NCBI GenBank assembly: GCA_050633465.1
Contig: JBOEGO010000007.1
Coordinates: 1 to 64,000, forward strand
DNA: 64,000 nt
Source of the DNA: UBA3069 sp050633465
GTDB taxonomy: Bacteria > Pseudomonadota > Alphaproteobacteria > Rhodobacterales > Rhodobacteraceae
Direction of reading: 5' to 3'
The position numbers were made by a program, and so were the translations under genes. This document shows, piece after piece, positions 41,541-50,812 of the stretch; the first letter of the stretch is position 1; every line of letters begins with the position of its first letter. The notes beneath the pieces are model-generated. The model was not told where the DNA came from. It saw only the letters and a list, made by a program, of their open reading frames with translations, and searched no databases.

Positions 41541-41602
41541 GGCGTTTCCTTGTGCGATTGGTATTGTGAGCATCAGAGTGACCGATGAAAGGCCCAAGCG
41601 CA

Positions 41603-42355
41603 ATGCATCTGGATGTTCAGGATCTGCGCAATTTCTATTACCGTTCGACATTGGGGCGGGCGGCGCAAAAGGCGATCCGCCAACAGGTTCTATCCCTTTG
41701 GCCAGAGGCGCAGGGCCAGTCCGTTGTCGGGTTCGGGTTCGCGGTGCCATTGCTGCGCCCCTATTTACAGGACGCGCGGCGGGTGACGGCGCTGATGCCG
41801 GGCCCGCAGGGCGTGATGCCTTGGCCTGCAGGCATGCCCAATGTCGCCGTCCTGTCAGAGGAAACCCTGTGGCCGATCGAAACCGGCCATGTCGACAAGT
41901 TACTGATGATGCACGGGCTGGACACATCAGAGCAGCCCTCGGCCCTGCTAGAGGAAGCGTTTCGCGTGCTTGGCCCCGGCGGGCGGGCCTTGTTTGTGGT
42001 GCCGAACCGCGCCGGGCTTTGGTCGCGGTCTGATGCGACACCATTCGGCTTTGGCCGCCCCTATACGTTCAGCCAGCTAGAGGCCCAGCTGAAACGTCAC
42101 AATTTTATGCCCGAGCGCAGCGCATCGGCCCTGTATCAACCGCCATCTACCCGCCGGTTCTGGCGCAAAACGGCGGATATGTGGGAACGCGCCGGCGGGC
42201 GGTTTTCGATGATCATGGGCGGTGGCGTTTTGATCGTCGAGGCGACAAAACGTGTGCATTCGCCCGCAGGGCCGGGACTGGGAGAGGCCGTGCGCCGCCC
42301 GCTCAAGGTGCTGTCGCCATCGGCCAAACCGGAAACCGCGCTGGGGCGGGGGTAA
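41603..42355 (+). CDS. Class I SAM-dependent methyltransferase-like protein
   Basis: The start at 41603 (MHLDVQDLRNFYYRSTLGR) is favoured; an ATG at 41585 would add six residues. The product is about 250 residues. A Rossmann-type SAM-binding region is only partly visible: VVGFGFAVPLLRPYL near residue 42 replaces the usual GxGxG, then LRVLGPGGRALFVVPN-like sequence (EAFRVLGPGGRALFVVPN) follows near residue 125. It may be a degenerate methyltransferase or use a variant motif. Target is unknown. It is divergent from gloB, a pairing I recall in Roseobacter genomes. Confidence 0.75.
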   Translation: MHLDVQDLRNFYYRSTLGRAAQKAIRQQVLSLWPEAQGQSVVGFGFAVPLLRPYLQDARRVTALMPGPQGVMPWPAGMPNVAVLSEETLWPIETGHVDKLLMMHGLDTSEQPSALLEEAFRVLGPGGRALFVVPNRAGLWSRSDATPFGFGRPYTFSQLEAQLKRHNFMPERSASALYQPPSTRRFWRKTADMWERAGGRFSMIMGGGVLIVEATKRVHSPAGPGLGEAVRRPLKVLSPSAKPETALGRG

Positions 42356-42438
42356 GTAGGCCCGGTTCGTGGCAAAGACTGCCGAACCGCGCGTGCTAGC
42401 GGTAACTTGGGTTGCGCCGCAACCTGCCCATATTTCCA

Positions 42439-42454
42439 CCGTTTGCGCAAACGG
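42439..42454. promoter_or_regulatory. 16-bp perfect palindrome upstream of atpH
   Basis: CCGTTTGCGCAAACGG is a perfect palindrome of 16 bases, about 280 bases ahead of atpH and 84 bases after the methyltransferase stop. It is a plausible dimer operator; no match to a regulator consensus was recognised. Confidence 0.6.
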
Positions 42455-42635
42455 CAGATGGTAGGAATCGCAAAACATCAAGATTTTGGCAAAGTTTTTT
42501 CGTGCGTCGTGCCGCGCAAAGCGCCGCATTTCTAGTAGTGCTTTGATAAATAACAGTTTTTCAAACCATGCTGTCAGTGCATAGCATATTGCGGCAACGG
42601 GATTGCTCTGTTACACCCACGCCGATTTTGATGCT

Positions 42636-42649
42636 TTGATAAGGATCAA
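42636..42649. promoter_or_regulatory. Perfect FNR/FnrL/FixK-type box upstream of atpH
   Basis: TTGAT-AAGG-ATCAA matches the TTGAT-N4-ATCAA consensus of FNR-family proteins such as FnrL in Rhodobacter. It is centred about 78 bases before the atpH GTG. An 11-bp copy of its left flank and half-site also occurs at 42539-42549. The match is exact; a role in regulating the operon is inferred. Confidence 0.7.
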
Positions 42650-42719
42650 GGCAGCTCAACGCCCTCGGGGAAGGTCGCTCATGACCAAGGACCGAGGCCA
42701 GACTATCGGAAGGGTGGAC

Positions 42720-43280
42720 GTGTCCGAACCAGCTTCGATCTCCTCTGGCATTGCATCGCGCTATGCCACGGCCGTTTTTCAACTGGCCAAAGAAAGCAAC
42801 TCTGTCGCCAAGATCGAGTCAGACGTTGCGTCGCTTGACGCATCGCTGGCCGAAAGCGCAGAGTTTCGCGATCTGATTTCTTCGCCCGTATATACGCGCG
42901 AAGATCAGGCAGGGTCCATCGCGGCCATCGCCAAGAAATCAGGTCTGACCGAAACCATGACCAATGTGCTGGGCGTTATGGCGTCCAAGCGCCGGCTGTA
43001 TGTGTTGCCACAGCTGCTGGCCGCATTGCGTGATCTGATCGCCGAAGACAAAGGCGAAGTGACCGCCGATGTCGTGTCAGCCAAGGCGCTGACCAAGGCA
43101 CAGTCGGACAAACTGGCCAAGACGCTGGCCGCCAACATTGGCAAAACCGTCAATATCAATGCGACCGTCGATGAAAGCCTCATCGGTGGTATGATCGTAA
43201 AGGTGGGCTCCAAGATGATCGACACGTCGATCGCGTCCAAGCTCAACTCCCTCCAGAATGCTATGAAAGAGGTCGGATAA
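42720..43280 (+). CDS. atpH: ATP synthase F1 delta subunit
   Basis: The GTG start at 42720 follows GGAAGGG and gives the family opening MSEPASISSGIASRYATAVF. The product is 186 residues, the usual length. The C-terminal part SKMIDTSIASKLNSLQNAMKEVG matches delta (OSCP). Delta links the F1 head to the peripheral stalk. It is the first gene of atpHAGDC; atpA begins directly after its stop. The Fo genes (atpB, E, F) are not present here, as in other Rhodobacterales where they are in a separate operon. Confidence 0.96.
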   Translation: MSEPASISSGIASRYATAVFQLAKESNSVAKIESDVASLDASLAESAEFRDLISSPVYTREDQAGSIAAIAKKSGLTETMTNVLGVMASKRRLYVLPQLLAALRDLIAEDKGEVTADVVSAKALTKAQSDKLAKTLAANIGKTVNINATVDESLIGGMIVKVGSKMIDTSIASKLNSLQNAMKEVG

Positions 43281-44819
43281 ATGGGAATCCAAGCAGCAGA
43301 GATTTCTGCGATCCTGAAGGACCAGATCAAAAACTTTGGCAAGGATGCCGAAGTGGCCGAAGTGGGCCGGGTGCTTTCCGTCGGTGACGGTATTGCGCGT
43401 GTATATGGTCTGGATAATGTGCAGGCCGGTGAAATGGTCGAATTCCCCGGTGGAATTCAGGGCATGGCGCTGAACCTCGAATCCGACAACGTCGGTATCG
43501 TGATCTTCGGTTCTGACCGCGACATCAAAGAAGGTGACGTTGTCAAACGCACCAACTCCATCGTGGACGTGCCAATTGGTGATGAACTGCTGGGCCGCGT
43601 TGTTGACGGTCTGGGGAACCCGATCGACGGCAAAGGCCCGCTGGGCGCGAAAAAGCGCGGTATTGCCGATGTTAAGGCACCCGGCATCATCCCGCGTAAA
43701 TCGGTGCATGAACCCATGGCAACCGGTCTGAAATCGGTCGACGCGATGATCCCGATTGGCCGTGGCCAGCGCGAGCTGATCATTGGTGACCGTCAAACCG
43801 GCAAAACAGCCGTTGCGCTGGACGCGATCCTGAACCAGAAGTCCTATAACGACGCCGCAGGCGACGACGAGGGCAAGAAACTGTATTGCGTTTACGTGGC
43901 CATCGGCCAAAAGCGTTCGACAGTGGCACAGCTGGTCAAGAAGCTGGAAGAAAACAACGCGATGGAATATTCCATCGTTGTGGCCGCAACCGCATCCGAT
44001 CCCGCGCCGATGCAGTTCCTTGCGCCCTATGCCGCCACCGCGATGGCCGAGCATTTCCGCGACAATGGCCGCCACGCCCTGATCATCTATGATGATTTGT
44101 CCAAACAGGCCGTGTCCTATCGCCAGATGTCGCTGCTGCTGCGTCGCCCGCCGGGCCGCGAAGCCTATCCCGGCGACGTTTTCTATCTTCACTCCCGCCT
44201 GCTGGAGCGTTCGGCCAAGCTGAACGAAGATTTCGGCTCCGGTTCGCTGACCGCGCTGCCGATTATCGAAACCCAGGGTGGCGACGTTTCGGCGTTTATT
44301 CCGACCAACGTGATTTCGATCACCGATGGCCAGATCTTCCTTGAAACCGAACTGTTCTATCAGGGTATCCGCCCTGCTGTGAACACCGGTCTGTCGGTGT
44401 CGCGGGTTGGTTCCTCGGCCCAGACCAAGGCGATGTCCTCGGTTGCGGGTCCGGTGAAACTGTCGCTGGCCCAGTATCGTGAAATGGCTGCATTCGCGCA
44501 GTTCGGTTCCGATCTGGACGCATCGACCCAGGCATTGCTGAACCGCGGTGCGCGTCTGACGGAACTGATGAAGCAGGCGCAGTATTCGCCGCTGACCAAC
44601 GCGGAAATCGTTTGCGTCATCTTTGCGGGCACCAATGGTTATCTGGACAAGATCGCCGTATCCGAGGTGGGCCGTTTCGAAGCAGAGATGCTGAAGTTCC
44701 TGCGCTCCAAGAAAGCCGATCTGCTGGCTTGGATCACCAACGAAGATCCCAAGATCAAGGGTGAACCCGCAGACAAGCTCAAGGCCGCGCTAGACGAATT
44801 CGCCGCCGACTTCGCATAA
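43281..44819 (+). CDS. atpA: ATP synthase F1 alpha subunit
   Basis: The product is 512 residues, the standard size. The P-loop GDRQTGKTAV lies near residues 170-179, with PGREAYPGDVFYLHSRLLERSAKL near 291-314. Alpha forms the non-catalytic nucleotide sites of F1. ATP12 encoded at 23350 is a predicted assembly factor for this subunit. Spacing to atpH is zero and to atpG 14 bases. Confidence 0.98.
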   Translation: MGIQAAEISAILKDQIKNFGKDAEVAEVGRVLSVGDGIARVYGLDNVQAGEMVEFPGGIQGMALNLESDNVGIVIFGSDRDIKEGDVVKRTNSIVDVPIGDELLGRVVDGLGNPIDGKGPLGAKKRGIADVKAPGIIPRKSVHEPMATGLKSVDAMIPIGRGQRELIIGDRQTGKTAVALDAILNQKSYNDAAGDDEGKKLYCVYVAIGQKRSTVAQLVKKLEENNAMEYSIVVAATASDPAPMQFLAPYAATAMAEHFRDNGRHALIIYDDLSKQAVSYRQMSLLLRRPPGREAYPGDVFYLHSRLLERSAKLNEDFGSGSLTALPIIETQGGDVSAFIPTNVISITDGQIFLETELFYQGIRPAVNTGLSVSRVGSSAQTKAMSSVAGPVKLSLAQYREMAAFAQFGSDLDASTQALLNRGARLTELMKQAQYSPLTNAEIVCVIFAGTNGYLDKIAVSEVGRFEAEMLKFLRSKKADLLAWITNEDPKIKGEPADKLKAALDEFAADFA

Positions 44820-44833
44820 GGGAGAGATAGGCG

Positions 44834-45715
44834 ATGCCAAATCTCAAGGACCTTAAAAACCGGATCGCGAGTGTGAAAAACACCCGTAAGATCACCAAAG
44901 CCATGCAAATGGTTGCCGCGGCGAAACTTCGCCGCGCGCAGGATGCTGCCGAACAGGCCCGTCCCTTTGCCGATCGTTTCGGCAAGGTGATGGCCGGTCT
45001 GGCCGCATCGGTTGGTGGTTCGGCATCCGCGCCCAAACTCCTTTCGGGGACGGGCAAGGATGACGTGCATCTGTTGGTTGTCATGACCGCTGAACGCGGG
45101 CTTTGCGGTGGTTTCAACACCAATATCGCAAAACTGGCCCGCGCCCATGCGGACAAGCTGAAAGCGCAAGGCAAGACGGTCAAAATTCTGACCGTCGGCA
45201 AAAAAGGCCGCGACAGCATGAAACGTGAATATGGCGAATTGTTCGTCGGTCACGTGGACCTGTCCGAGGTCAAGAAGCTGAGCTACGTCAATGCTCAGGA
45301 CATCGCCCGCGATGTTCTGACCCGCTTTGATGCGGAAGAGTTTGACGTTGCGACCATCTTCTTTGCGCGTTTCGTGAATGTGGTCAGCCAGGTGCCGACC
45401 GCGCAACAGATCATTCCCGCCAGCTTTGATACGGCTGAGGGTGAAGAGGCAGGGGCGGCAACGCTCTATGACTACGAACCGGACGAAGAGGCCATTCTGG
45501 CCGACCTTCTGCCGCGCGGCGTGGCCACGCAAATCTTTACCGCGCTGTTGGAAAACGGGGCGTCCGAACAGGGCGCACGCATGTCCGCCATGGACAACGC
45601 AACCCGCAACGCCGGCGAAATGATCGACAAACTGACCATCGAGTTCAACCGCTCGCGTCAGGCTGTCATCACGAATGAGCTTATCGAAATTATCTCGGGC
45701 GCCGAGGCGCTCTAA
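44834..45715 (+). CDS. atpG: ATP synthase F1 gamma subunit
   Basis: The product is 293 residues. It opens MPNLKDLKNRIASVKNTRKITKAMQMVAAAKLRRAQ split around residues 1-36 and closes with SRQAVITNELIEIISGAEAL, both gamma-specific coiled-coil segments. Gamma is the central rotor stalk. The catalytically relevant SAERGLCGGFNTN-like region (TAERGLCGGFNTNI) lies near residue 85. The gene lies between atpA and atpD with short spacers. Confidence 0.98.
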   Translation: MPNLKDLKNRIASVKNTRKITKAMQMVAAAKLRRAQDAAEQARPFADRFGKVMAGLAASVGGSASAPKLLSGTGKDDVHLLVVMTAERGLCGGFNTNIAKLARAHADKLKAQGKTVKILTVGKKGRDSMKREYGELFVGHVDLSEVKKLSYVNAQDIARDVLTRFDAEEFDVATIFFARFVNVVSQVPTAQQIIPASFDTAEGEEAGAATLYDYEPDEEAILADLLPRGVATQIFTALLENGASEQGARMSAMDNATRNAGEMIDKLTIEFNRSRQAVITNELIEIISGAEAL

Positions 45716-45733
45716 GAGGACGGAGACTTAACA

Positions 45734-47155
<1,422 letters not shown>

Positions 47156-47167
47156 GGAGAGAGCCTG

Positions 47168-47605
47168 ATGGCTGATATGATGCAATTCGACCTGGTGTCA
47201 CCCGAGCGCAGCCTTGCTTCGCTTCAGGTGACTTCGGTCCAGATCCCGGGCGCGGACGGGGACATGACGGCAATGCCGGATCATGCCCCCACCATCACCA
47301 CGCTGCGTCCCGGTGTCCTGCGCGCCAACGGTGCCGACGGAGAGATGGCATATGTCGTCACCGGCGGTTTTGCCGAAATCAGCGCGGCGGGCACCTCGGT
47401 TCTGGCTGAACATGCTGTGCCGGTTTCGGAAATGACGCAGGAATTGTATGATTCCCTGATCGCCGATGCCCATACCGCACATGCCACCGCAAAAGAGACG
47501 TTCAAGAACGAGCCGGGCCCCGTTGATGACGCGGCCAAGCTGTTGGCGGATATGGTGGCCATGGGCACCCATATCGGGTTGGACCCGAACGTGCCCAACC
47601 TCTAA
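47168..47605 (+). CDS. atpC: ATP synthase F1 epsilon subunit
   Basis: The product is 145 residues. It opens MMQFDLVSPERSLASLQV after a short leader and includes PGADGDMTAMPDHAPTITTLRPG near residues 27-49, the beta-sandwich face that contacts the c-ring. Epsilon also inhibits hydrolysis in many bacteria. It ends the operon: a terminator follows at 47631-47659. Confidence 0.97.
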   Translation: MADMMQFDLVSPERSLASLQVTSVQIPGADGDMTAMPDHAPTITTLRPGVLRANGADGEMAYVVTGGFAEISAAGTSVLAEHAVPVSEMTQELYDSLIADAHTAHATAKETFKNEPGPVDDAAKLLADMVAMGTHIGLDPNVPNL

Positions 47606-47630
47606 ACGTCTGTTCTGACGCTGGAAACAA

Positions 47631-47659
47631 AGGCTCCGCCAATCGGCGGGGCCTTTTTT
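47631..47659 (+). terminator. Intrinsic terminator of the atp operon
   Basis: AGGCTCCGCC and GGCGGGGCCT form a 10-bp stem (one G-U pair) around AATC, followed by TTTTTG. It follows atpC by 25 bases. Confidence 0.88.
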
Positions 47660-47801
47660 GTGCAATCCTTGCGTGTGTGGATTGGCGAGTGGTGGATATT
47701 TGGCAACCCCTGCGGGAAATTATTTTCCGAATTTCCTTTTTCCGTTCAAAGTTTGGACAGAATTTTGCATTAGCTCTTGGGTAAGAGCAGGTAAGACAGC
47801 A

Positions 47802-48152
47802 ATGAAAAGACTTAGAAATCACTGGATCGGCATTGATCAGGGCGACAACGTCCTGTTTTCCGATTTCGAAGACGGCGGTGAAATGTGGACCGGAACCGGC
47901 CCCCGTGAACGCCGCAAACATGTGGCGTTCGGCGAAAGTTTCCGCTCGGCGCCTGTGGTGCATTGCGCCCTGTCGATGTGGGATATGGACCACGCCACCA
48001 ATGTGCGTGCCGATGTCACCGCCGAAGAAATCAACACTGACGGTTTTGAAATCGTGTTTCGCACATGGGGCGACACCCGTGTCGCCCGCGCCCGCGTGCG
48101 CTGGATGGCGATTGGCGAGTTGCGCCAAGCCGACGAATGGGATCTGTATTAA
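47802..48152 (+). CDS. H-type lectin domain protein
   Basis: The ATG at 47802 begins a 116-residue product that is a single H-type lectin-like domain: HVAFGESFRSAPVVHCALSMWDMD near residues 40-63 and GFEIVFRTWGDTRVARARVRWMAIGE near 81-106. The family includes the snail agglutinin and Dictyostelium discoidins, which bind N-acetylgalactosamine-like sugars as trimers. There is no signal peptide, so it would be cytoplasmic unless exported by another route. The native ligand and role are unknown. Confidence 0.8.
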   Translation: MKRLRNHWIGIDQGDNVLFSDFEDGGEMWTGTGPRERRKHVAFGESFRSAPVVHCALSMWDMDHATNVRADVTAEEINTDGFEIVFRTWGDTRVARARVRWMAIGELRQADEWDLY

Positions 48153-48163
48153 CCCAAGAAAAA

Positions 48164-48230
48164 GGCCCAACCGCGCGGCCGGGCCAATTTTCTTGGAAAG
48201 AAAATTAACAAAAATCTTTGAAAGATTTTT
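48164..48230. terminator. Convergent 3' end with double-hairpin element
   Basis: Between the lectin gene (plus) and prs (minus) lie three hairpins. GGCCC/GGGCC (48164-48185) is followed by AATTTT. AATTTTCTT (48186-48194) pairs with AAGAAAATT (48198-48206). AAAAATCTT (48210-48218) pairs with AAGATTTTT (48222-48230). The last two are the same architecture as the element at 11613-11655. The set could terminate transcription from both sides. Confidence 0.65.
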
Positions 48231-48239
48231 CGCCCCGCG

Positions 48240-49256
48240 TCAGCCGCGAATTTGTCCTTCATAGATCGGTTCCAGCGTTTCGGTTTCAAACAGCGACGAT
48301 ACCGATGTGCCATTGGCGATGTTCAAAATCGCCTGCGCAAACATTGGCGCGGTTGGCAGAATACGGATGTTGGCGCAGTTTTTCACCGCTTCGGTGGGTG
48401 CAATAGAATCGGTGATCACCAGCGATTTCATCACCGATGCGGTGACGCGTTCAACGGCGGGGCCGGACATAACGCCGTGGGTGATATAGGCGTGCACCTC
48501 GCTCGCGCCTGCTTGGGTCAGCACTTCGGCGGCTTTGCACAGGGTGCCTGCGGTATCGACCATATCGTCAACGATGATGCATTTTTTGCCCTCGACGTTG
48601 CCGATCACGGTCATTTCCGCAACTTCACCAGCCTTTTCACGGCGTTTGTCGACGATCGACAGCGGGGCGTTGATCCGTTTGGCCAGTTCGCGGGCGCGGG
48701 CCACACCGCCGACATCGGGCGACACCACCATCACATCGTCCAGCGATCCGGCAAATTGTTCCATCACATCCAGTGCGAACACGGGCGAGGCATATAGGTT
48801 ATCCACGGGAATGTCGAAAAACCCCTGAATTTGCGCCGCGTGCAGGTCCAGCGTCAAAACCCGTTCTATGCCTGCCTCGACCATCATATTGGCGACCAGT
48901 TTGGCCGAAATCGGTGTGCGTGCCTTGGTCCGGCGGTCCTGACGGGCATAGCCGAAATAGGGGATCACGGCGGTGATCCGTGCAGCCGAGGAACGGCGCA
49001 GCGCATCGGTCATGATCAACAGTTCCATCAGGTTGTCATTGGCGGGGTTGGATGTGCTTTGGATGACAAACATGTCTTCGCCACGCACATTTTCATAAAC
49101 CTCGACGAAAATTTCCTGATCGTTGAACCGTTCAATCCGCGCCTCGACCAGACCAACAGAGGTGCCGCGATGGATCGACATACGTCGCGCGATGGCCTTG
49201 GCCAGTGGCAGATTGGCGTTGCCCGAAATGAGCTTGGGTTCGTTGGCTGAGCGCAT
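48240..49256 (-). CDS. prs: Ribose-phosphate pyrophosphokinase
   Basis: The start at 49256 follows GGGGA and gives a 338-residue product. It makes PRPP from ribose 5-phosphate and ATP for nucleotide, histidine and tryptophan synthesis. Motifs are DLHAAQIQGFF near residue 149, SPDVGGVARARELAKR near 183-198 and the PRPP loop VDDMVDTAGTL near 241-251. The upstream region has a 9-bp inverted repeat (49311-49319 and 49341-49349). Confidence 0.97.
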   Translation of the reverse strand: MRSANEPKLISGNANLPLAKAIARRMSIHRGTSVGLVEARIERFNDQEIFVEVYENVRGEDMFVIQSTSNPANDNLMELLIMTDALRRSSAARITAVIPYFGYARQDRRTKARTPISAKLVANMMVEAGIERVLTLDLHAAQIQGFFDIPVDNLYASPVFALDVMEQFAGSLDDVMVVSPDVGGVARARELAKRINAPLSIVDKRREKAGEVAEMTVIGNVEGKKCIIVDDMVDTAGTLCKAAEVLTQAGASEVHAYITHGVMSGPAVERVTASVMKSLVITDSIAPTEAVKNCANIRILPTAPMFAQAILNIANGTSVSSLFETETLEPIYEGQIRG

Positions 49257-49382
49257 GAGTGGATTTCCCCGGGTGTGGTCTGTGCTGTAATGACGCCACG
49301 GTGACAGATTCGTGACGTTGACACTGCCTAGCACTTCATTAACGTCACGCAAACCTATGCAGCAGGGGGAGGGGCGCAAGTT

Positions 49383-49982
49383 ATGGCGCATATCGACTAT
49401 TACTTCACGACAATTTCCCCATGGGCCTATTTGGCAGGCAACCGGTTGGGGGAAATCGCGGCGCGCCACGGGGCGACGGTGACCTATCGCCCGATGGATA
49501 TCGCCCGTGTGTTCCAGCAGACAGGCGGCAAACCGGTGCATGAGCGCCCGCAGGCGCGGCAGGATTACCGATTGCAGGAAATGCGCCGTGCGCAGGTGAA
49601 AACCGGCCTGCCCCTGACCACGCATCCGGCGTTTTTCCCTACCAACCCCGCGCCCGCATCCTATGCGATCATCGCGGCGCAGGCGGCGGGCGGCGGTGAT
49701 CTGGGTGCATTGACCCATGGTCTGATGCGCGCCTGCTGGGCCGAAGAACGCAACATAGCCGAAGATTCGGTGATCCGCGATTGCCTGATCGCAGCAGGGT
49801 TTGACGCAGGGCTGGCTGACAGCGGGCTGTTGTCGGGCGCGGTCGCATACGAGGAAAACACCGAAATGGCGCTGAAAATTGGGGCCTTTGGTTCGCCGTT
49901 CTATGTGGTCGACGGGGTGGAAAAATTCTGGGGTCAGGACCGGATTGATGATCTGGATGCCCATTTGGCGGGCGATTTGTAA
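49383..49982 (+). CDS. 2-Hydroxychromene-2-carboxylate isomerase / DsbA-like protein
   Basis: The 199-residue product matches the HCCA isomerase family of kappa-class-GST-like, DsbA-fold proteins. It opens YYFTTISPWAYLAGNRL, where the catalytic Ser is in FTTISPW, and has FGSPFYVVDGVEKFWGQDR near residues 168-186. These proteins use glutathione; the naphthalene-degradation role is only one example, and here no catabolic neighbours are seen. The next gene overlaps its stop by one base (TAATG). Confidence 0.85.
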   Translation: MAHIDYYFTTISPWAYLAGNRLGEIAARHGATVTYRPMDIARVFQQTGGKPVHERPQARQDYRLQEMRRAQVKTGLPLTTHPAFFPTNPAPASYAIIAAQAAGGGDLGALTHGLMRACWAEERNIAEDSVIRDCLIAAGFDAGLADSGLLSGAVAYEENTEMALKIGAFGSPFYVVDGVEKFWGQDRIDDLDAHLAGDL

Positions 49983-50812
49983 TGCCACTGGACAGCCGCG
50001 CAGGGTTTCCGACCCATTGGACCCGCTTTCAATCCGACGCCAGCCAACCCGCACTGGCGATCCATTGCACATTGGCCCACGCAGGCAGCTGGAAAGCACT
50101 GGCCGCCGAATTGGCCGATCAGGTGGCGATGACCGGCTATGATTTGCCCGGCCATGGCCGCAGCGGCGATTGGGGCGGGCAGGGTGATATTCAGGCGGTG
50201 TCGATGGGCATGGCCGTGGACCTGTTGGAAAATGAAATCGGCGGCGCGGCGGTGATTTTCGGCCACAGCTTTGGCGCGACGGTGGCCCTGCGGCTGGCGA
50301 TCGAGCGCCCCGATCTGGTGCGGGCCTTGATCTTGGTTGAACCGGTATTTTTTGCCGTGGCCTACGCGGATGACCCCGCCATCAAACCGCGCCATGCCGA
50401 AGGGTTGCGCCCCTATACCGATGCATTGGCCGCAGGCGATATGGAACAGGCGGCGCGCCATTTCACCAGCACATGGGGCGACGGGCGCGGCTGGGATCGC
50501 CTGCCCGAAGCGGCGCGTGCCGATATGGCAAAACGCATCCATCTGGTGAATGCCGCCAGCCCGATGTTGAACGACGACAGCGCAGGCATGTTAAAACCCG
50601 GTGTGCTGGATCGGGTCACCGCAGCTGTGCTGCTGCTAGAGGGCGGCGAAAGCCCTGAATATGTTGATGTGATCAACCGCGGTCTGGCGGCGCGCCTGCC
50701 CGATGCATCGCGCGGCGTGGTGGGCGGGGCGGGGCATATGTTGCCCATCACCCATCCGGTGCAAACCGCCGCCCTGATCCGCCCGTTTCTGGAACGCGTC
50801 GCCGCAGGTTAA
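49982..50812 (+). CDS. Alpha/beta hydrolase
   Basis: The 276-residue product has the alpha/beta-hydrolase nucleophile elbow GHSFGA near residues 95-100, an oxyanion-region AHAGSWKAL near 32 and a C-terminal histidine in GGAGHMLPITHP. Substrate is unknown. It starts at the stop of the isomerase-like gene (TAATG) and so is translationally coupled to it. Its last four bases overlap the end of the convergent threonine aldolase gene. Confidence 0.88.
   Translation: MPLDSRAGFPTHWTRFQSDASQPALAIHCTLAHAGSWKALAAELADQVAMTGYDLPGHGRSGDWGGQGDIQAVSMGMAVDLLENEIGGAAVIFGHSFGATVALRLAIERPDLVRALILVEPVFFAVAYADDPAIKPRHAEGLRPYTDALAAGDMEQAARHFTSTWGDGRGWDRLPEAARADMAKRIHLVNAASPMLNDDSAGMLKPGVLDRVTAAVLLLEGGESPEYVDVINRGLAARLPDASRGVVGGAGHMLPITHPVQTAALIRPFLERVAAG

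Larger units (their letters stand above)
42356..42719 (+). other. Leader/promoter region of the ATP synthase operon
   Basis: This 364-base stretch holds no convincing gene. It contains a 16-bp palindrome (42439-42454), an 11-bp repeat TGCTTTGATAA at 42539-42549 and 42632-42642, and an FNR-type box at 42636-42649. A GGTTGC/GCAACC hairpin lies near 42413-42427. Confidence 0.7.

Noticed and set aside
41541..42044. Long upstream extension of the gloB frame
   Set aside because: It runs antisense through the methyltransferase gene and resembles no GloB; the start at 41540 has a good ribosome-binding site and the family N terminus.
49257..50099. Upstream extension of the prs frame
   Set aside because: It is antisense to the isomerase and hydrolase genes and is not like Prs.
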